A stretch of 7,211 nucleotides of DNA from contig CAJJMF010000132.1 in NCBI GenBank assembly GCA_905192805.1, positions 1 to 7,211 of the forward strand, read 5' to 3'. A program made the translations under genes and the position numbers. Under the pieces are notes generated by a model. That model saw only the letters and a list, made by a program, of their open reading frames with translations. It searched no databases and was not told the origin of the DNA. This DNA is from an uncultured Sutterella sp. (GTDB lineage: Bacteria; Pseudomonadota; Gammaproteobacteria; Burkholderiales; Burkholderiaceae_F). Below are positions 5,225 through 7,211 of the stretch, piece after piece; within the stretch, counting starts at the first letter, position 1, and every line of letters begins with the position of its first letter.

Positions 5225-6979
5225 TTACTCTGGTTGAAAGAGGGTGCCTTGAAGCCATTCCTGTCCGAGAGGGGTCAGCTGCTCGACTGCGAGTTGTTTG
5301 AGTTCCAGCGGTGCATCGGTGGGCATCACAAAGGAGGTGCTTTGGAGTTGTCCCATGCGGAAAAAGCTAATCGTCACGGATTGTCCTGCGCGTTGAAGTA
5401 ACGCTCGTTCCAACGAAGACGTTGTCACTTCGATCCCCGACACAGCGATGATTTTATCGCCTGCAAATAGCCCTGCCTGATAAGCAACACCTCCACTATG
5501 GGTGTAAGTGATCACAGGATAGGGGTGTTCCGCTTGCGTTTTGACAAAGAGACCGAGACGAGCCCCTAAGTGGGTTTGGCTTTGCGCGAGTACTTCGGTG
5601 AGCCCCAATAAGCCTAAAGTGCGTTGCCAGAGGGCATTCCAGAGTCGGTTATCTTGTGTACGGGTAAGGCGCTCAATGATGGAGGAAATGTCCAAGAATC
5701 CTAAACGAGTAAAGAGTTCACCAAGGCCATACTCAGGAAGTGTGCGCCAGTCTGGGTTTTCGATGGCGTTTCTAAACCACAACGCTAACAGTGTGTCGAG
5801 AGAACATTGACGGTGACTAATCTCACGAATATGCATATCGAGCATAAAGGCGAGGACGGCACCTTTGCCATAGTAAGAGCTCTGTGTATACGGACTATCA
5901 TCAGTCGGCTTATAGAGTTGCGTCCAGGCATTAAAACTGGATTGTGAAAGCGCTTGACGATAGAACCCCTCTTTGTGTTTCACTCCATTGAAGCGCTCGG
6001 AAAGACTTCGCCAAAAGTCCGCTTCATCCACAAGCCCTGCACGATAAGGAATGAGCTGTTCGTAATACGAGGTAAAGCCCTCAAAGACCCATAACAATTC
6101 GGTGAAGGTTTCGGACTGCGTCAACGGGTATGGAAGCAATACTTCAGGGCGCAAAAATTTCACTAACCACGCATGGAAATATTCGTGCGCGACGAGTTGT
6201 AAGAAGTCTAAATAGCCTTTGGGAGCGGAACTTTCGTGCGCACCCGGTAGCTCATAGAGGTCTTTTTGTAATACGCAGGAGTTTTGATGCTCAAGTCCAC
6301 CATAGAGCCCGGGTCCAAGGTGTAAATGAAAGAGATAATGGTCAAAAGGAATGCCAGACCAAAAGCCGTGAATATATTCGCACAGTCGAGTGACATCATG
6401 CGCGATCATATCGAGGTTAAGCGAGGGGGCTCCCGTGATGACCATGCGATGGGGGATCTGGTTCACCACAAAGTCAATGCATTGGGCAGGAGCAAGGGGA
6501 CCAGTTAGCGTAAAAGGACAGTCCAGTAGGGTGTCTAGGTCGGGGGCAGTGAACTGGTTGAGTTCACTCGTTGCCGTGAGTGATGTGTAGACCTGATAGT
6601 GTCCATCAAAGGTTACCGTGATGTCGCCGTCATAACTTTTTTCTGGAATGAGAAAAAGGGCAGCAGGATTAATAAAACCGTAATCAGAATTAATTTGTGC
6701 ATCATGCACGCGGGGAGAGTTAGCGAAGATACTCCAAATGATACTGACTGGCTCATTCGGTGTGAGTTCGGTTAAAAGCCAAGTATTTTTATCGTGCTGA
6801 ATTAATCGCCCCATCGTGGCGTGCGGATGACGTAATCGAGAAACATAATCACGAATCAAATAACTGCCACTTGTCCAATTTGCCATTTGAAGGGTTAATT
6901 CGGACGTAGTGGGGGTAAGGGTCAGCGACACTTCGAAGAGATGTTGTTGGGGCTGTGGGGAAATGTGGTAATGAAGCAT
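5225..6979 (-). CDS. M61 family metalloprotease (glycyl aminopeptidase-like) with PDZ domain
   Basis: The 584-residue protein has the M61 architecture. An N-terminal beta domain (about 1-170) carries MANWTSGSYLIRDYVSRL. The catalytic domain holds the zinc site H265-E-Y-F-H269 in VAHEYFHAW and third ligand E300 in VFEGFTSYYEQL, plus GGLEHQNS (227-234). A PDZ domain follows at about 475-545 (GGVAYQAGLFAGDKI). The family includes the Sphingomonas glycyl aminopeptidase, which removes N-terminal Gly or Ala; the substrate here is unknown. No signal peptide is seen, and the family-like sequence starts almost at residue 1, so it is probably cytoplasmic, and no truncation is visible. The ATG at 6977-6979 follows GAGG by eight bases. 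It converges on ung with a 24-base gap and diverges from the rRNA promoters, whose P1 overlaps its upstream region. No clear promoter of its own was found. Confidence 0.92.
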   Translation of the reverse strand: MLHYHISPQPQQHLFEVSLTLTPTTSELTLQMANWTSGSYLIRDYVSRLRHPHATMGRLIQHDKNTWLLTELTPNEPVSIIWSIFANSPRVHDAQINSDYGFINPAALFLIPEKSYDGDITVTFDGHYQVYTSLTATSELNQFTAPDLDTLLDCPFTLTGPLAPAQCIDFVVNQIPHRMVITGAPSLNLDMIAHDVTRLCEYIHGFWSGIPFDHYLFHLHLGPGLYGGLEHQNSCVLQKDLYELPGAHESSAPKGYLDFLQLVAHEYFHAWLVKFLRPEVLLPYPLTQSETFTELLWVFEGFTSYYEQLIPYRAGLVDEADFWRSLSERFNGVKHKEGFYRQALSQSSFNAWTQLYKPTDDSPYTQSSYYGKGAVLAFMLDMHIREISHRQCSLDTLLALWFRNAIENPDWRTLPEYGLGELFTRLGFLDISSIIERLTRTQDNRLWNALWQRTLGLLGLTEVLAQSQTHLGARLGLFVKTQAEHPYPVITYTHSGGVAYQAGLFAGDKIIAVSGIEVTTSSLERALLQRAGQSVTISFFRMGQLQSTSFVMPTDAPLELKQLAVEQLTPLGQEWLQGTLFQPE

Positions 6980-7012
6980 GAAAAGGACCTCAACGCTTTT
7001 ATTTTTACAATC

Positions 7013-7041
7013 TTGACAAAAACAGAATTTCTCTGCATAAT
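7013..7041 (+). promoter_or_regulatory. rRNA operon promoter P1 (upstream)
   Basis: A perfect -35 TTGACA (7013-7018) and a -10 CATAAT (7036-7041) are 17 bases apart. The stretch just upstream (about 6996-7012) is AT-rich like an UP element. It points at the rRNA leader and lies only 34 bases from the divergent M61 start codon. Confidence 0.65.
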
Positions 7042-7076
7042 AACCCTCCTCAATTGATGAGAGCGTCCTGCTCTGA

Positions 7077-7133
7077 ACAAATTTGAAAAAATGTTAAGAA
7101 ACTCTTGACAGCTCGAAAATGTTCTGATAGAAT
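7077..7133 (+). promoter_or_regulatory. rRNA operon promoter P2 with AT-rich upstream element
   Basis: A perfect -35 TTGACA (7105-7110), a 17-base spacer and -10 TAGAAT (7128-7133) form the strongest promoter in the window. Positions 7077-7104 are A/T-rich with A tracts, as in an UP element. GC directly after the -10 recalls the stringent-response discriminator of rRNA promoters. Start is expected near 7140. Tandem P1 and P2 promoters are a familiar rRNA arrangement. Confidence 0.8.
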
Positions 7134-7141
7134 GCTTTTTC

Positions 7142-7211
7142 TCTTCAGTTGTGAAGAAAAGTTCTTTAAAAATTTGAATTCAACGAACCGATAAGTGTGA
7201 ACATCCGCGGT
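7142..7211 (+). promoter_or_regulatory. rRNA operon leader with boxB/boxA-like antitermination site (partial)
   Basis: A hairpin TCTTCA/TGAAGA (7142-7147 with 7152-7157, loop GTTG) is followed four bases later by GTTCTTTAAAA (7161-7171), close to the E. coli rrn boxA TGCTCTTTAACA. The order hairpin then boxA is that of Nus-dependent rRNA antitermination. GAACCGATAAGTGTGA (7185-7200) resembles the stretch I recall before 16S genes in Burkholderiales, where leader RNA pairs for RNase III processing. The 16S gene is not in the window, so the operon is inferred. Confidence 0.8.

Noticed and set aside
6922..7038. Minus-strand 38-codon reading frame with a strong GAGGAGG ribosome-like site, overlapping the M61 start
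   Set aside because: Its start lies on the -10 of the divergent rRNA promoter P1, the end runs out of frame through the M61 N terminus, and the peptide shows no recognisable feature. The purine-rich stretch is probably coincidental.
7060..7074. Small hairpin AGAGC/GCTCT between the two rRNA promoters
   Set aside because: Only 5 bp with no T run; too weak to call a terminator or operator.

Overview
This looks like a chromosomal housekeeping segment from a proteobacterium, most likely a betaproteobacterium of the order Burkholderiales with moderate G+C. The main clue is the right edge. There a strong sigma70-type promoter is followed by a boxB/boxA-like antitermination leader and a 'CCGATAAGTGTG' stretch, which I recall just upstream of 16S rRNA in that group. 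The protein set (DsbC, MltA, Rpe, Gph, UDG and an M61 glycyl-aminopeptidase-like protease) fits. The genus is not resolved from sequence alone.

Layout from left to right. Positions 1-160 hold two identical tRNA-Phe(GAA) genes on the minus strand, one cut by the window edge, with their promoter at 184-212. Next is a plus-strand periplasmic disulfide isomerase gene (dsbC-like, 368-1069). It converges on the minus-strand lipoprotein lytic transglycosylase gene mltA (1128-2318), and the two share a bidirectional terminator. From the divergent gap 2319-2546 runs a plus-strand cluster: rpe (2547-3239), a hairpin terminator or attenuator, gph (3316-4008), a small secreted DUF1311/LprI-like protein gene (4062-4493) and ung (4493-5200), whose start overlaps the preceding stop. 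The minus-strand M61 protease gene (5225-6979) converges on ung, and its likely terminator lies inside the last codons of ung. Positions 6980-7211 hold two tandem strong promoters and the leader of an rRNA operon; the 16S gene itself would start beyond the window.

Functionally, rpe (pentose phosphate/Calvin-type epimerase) and gph (2-phosphoglycolate phosphatase) are a common carbon-metabolism pair. Ung does base-excision repair of uracil in DNA. DsbC, MltA and the four-cysteine DUF1311 protein act in the cell envelope. The window is densely coded, no stretch over 300 bases lacks a gene, and I see no transposase, CRISPR array, toxin-antitoxin pair or defence island. I found no convincing new biological system. 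The points worth a second look are structural: an inverted repeat bracketing one tRNA, a terminator inside a coding region, an apparent terminator within the rpe-gph cluster, a changed neighbourhood (no apaG or trpE seen) and an unusual DsbC active site.
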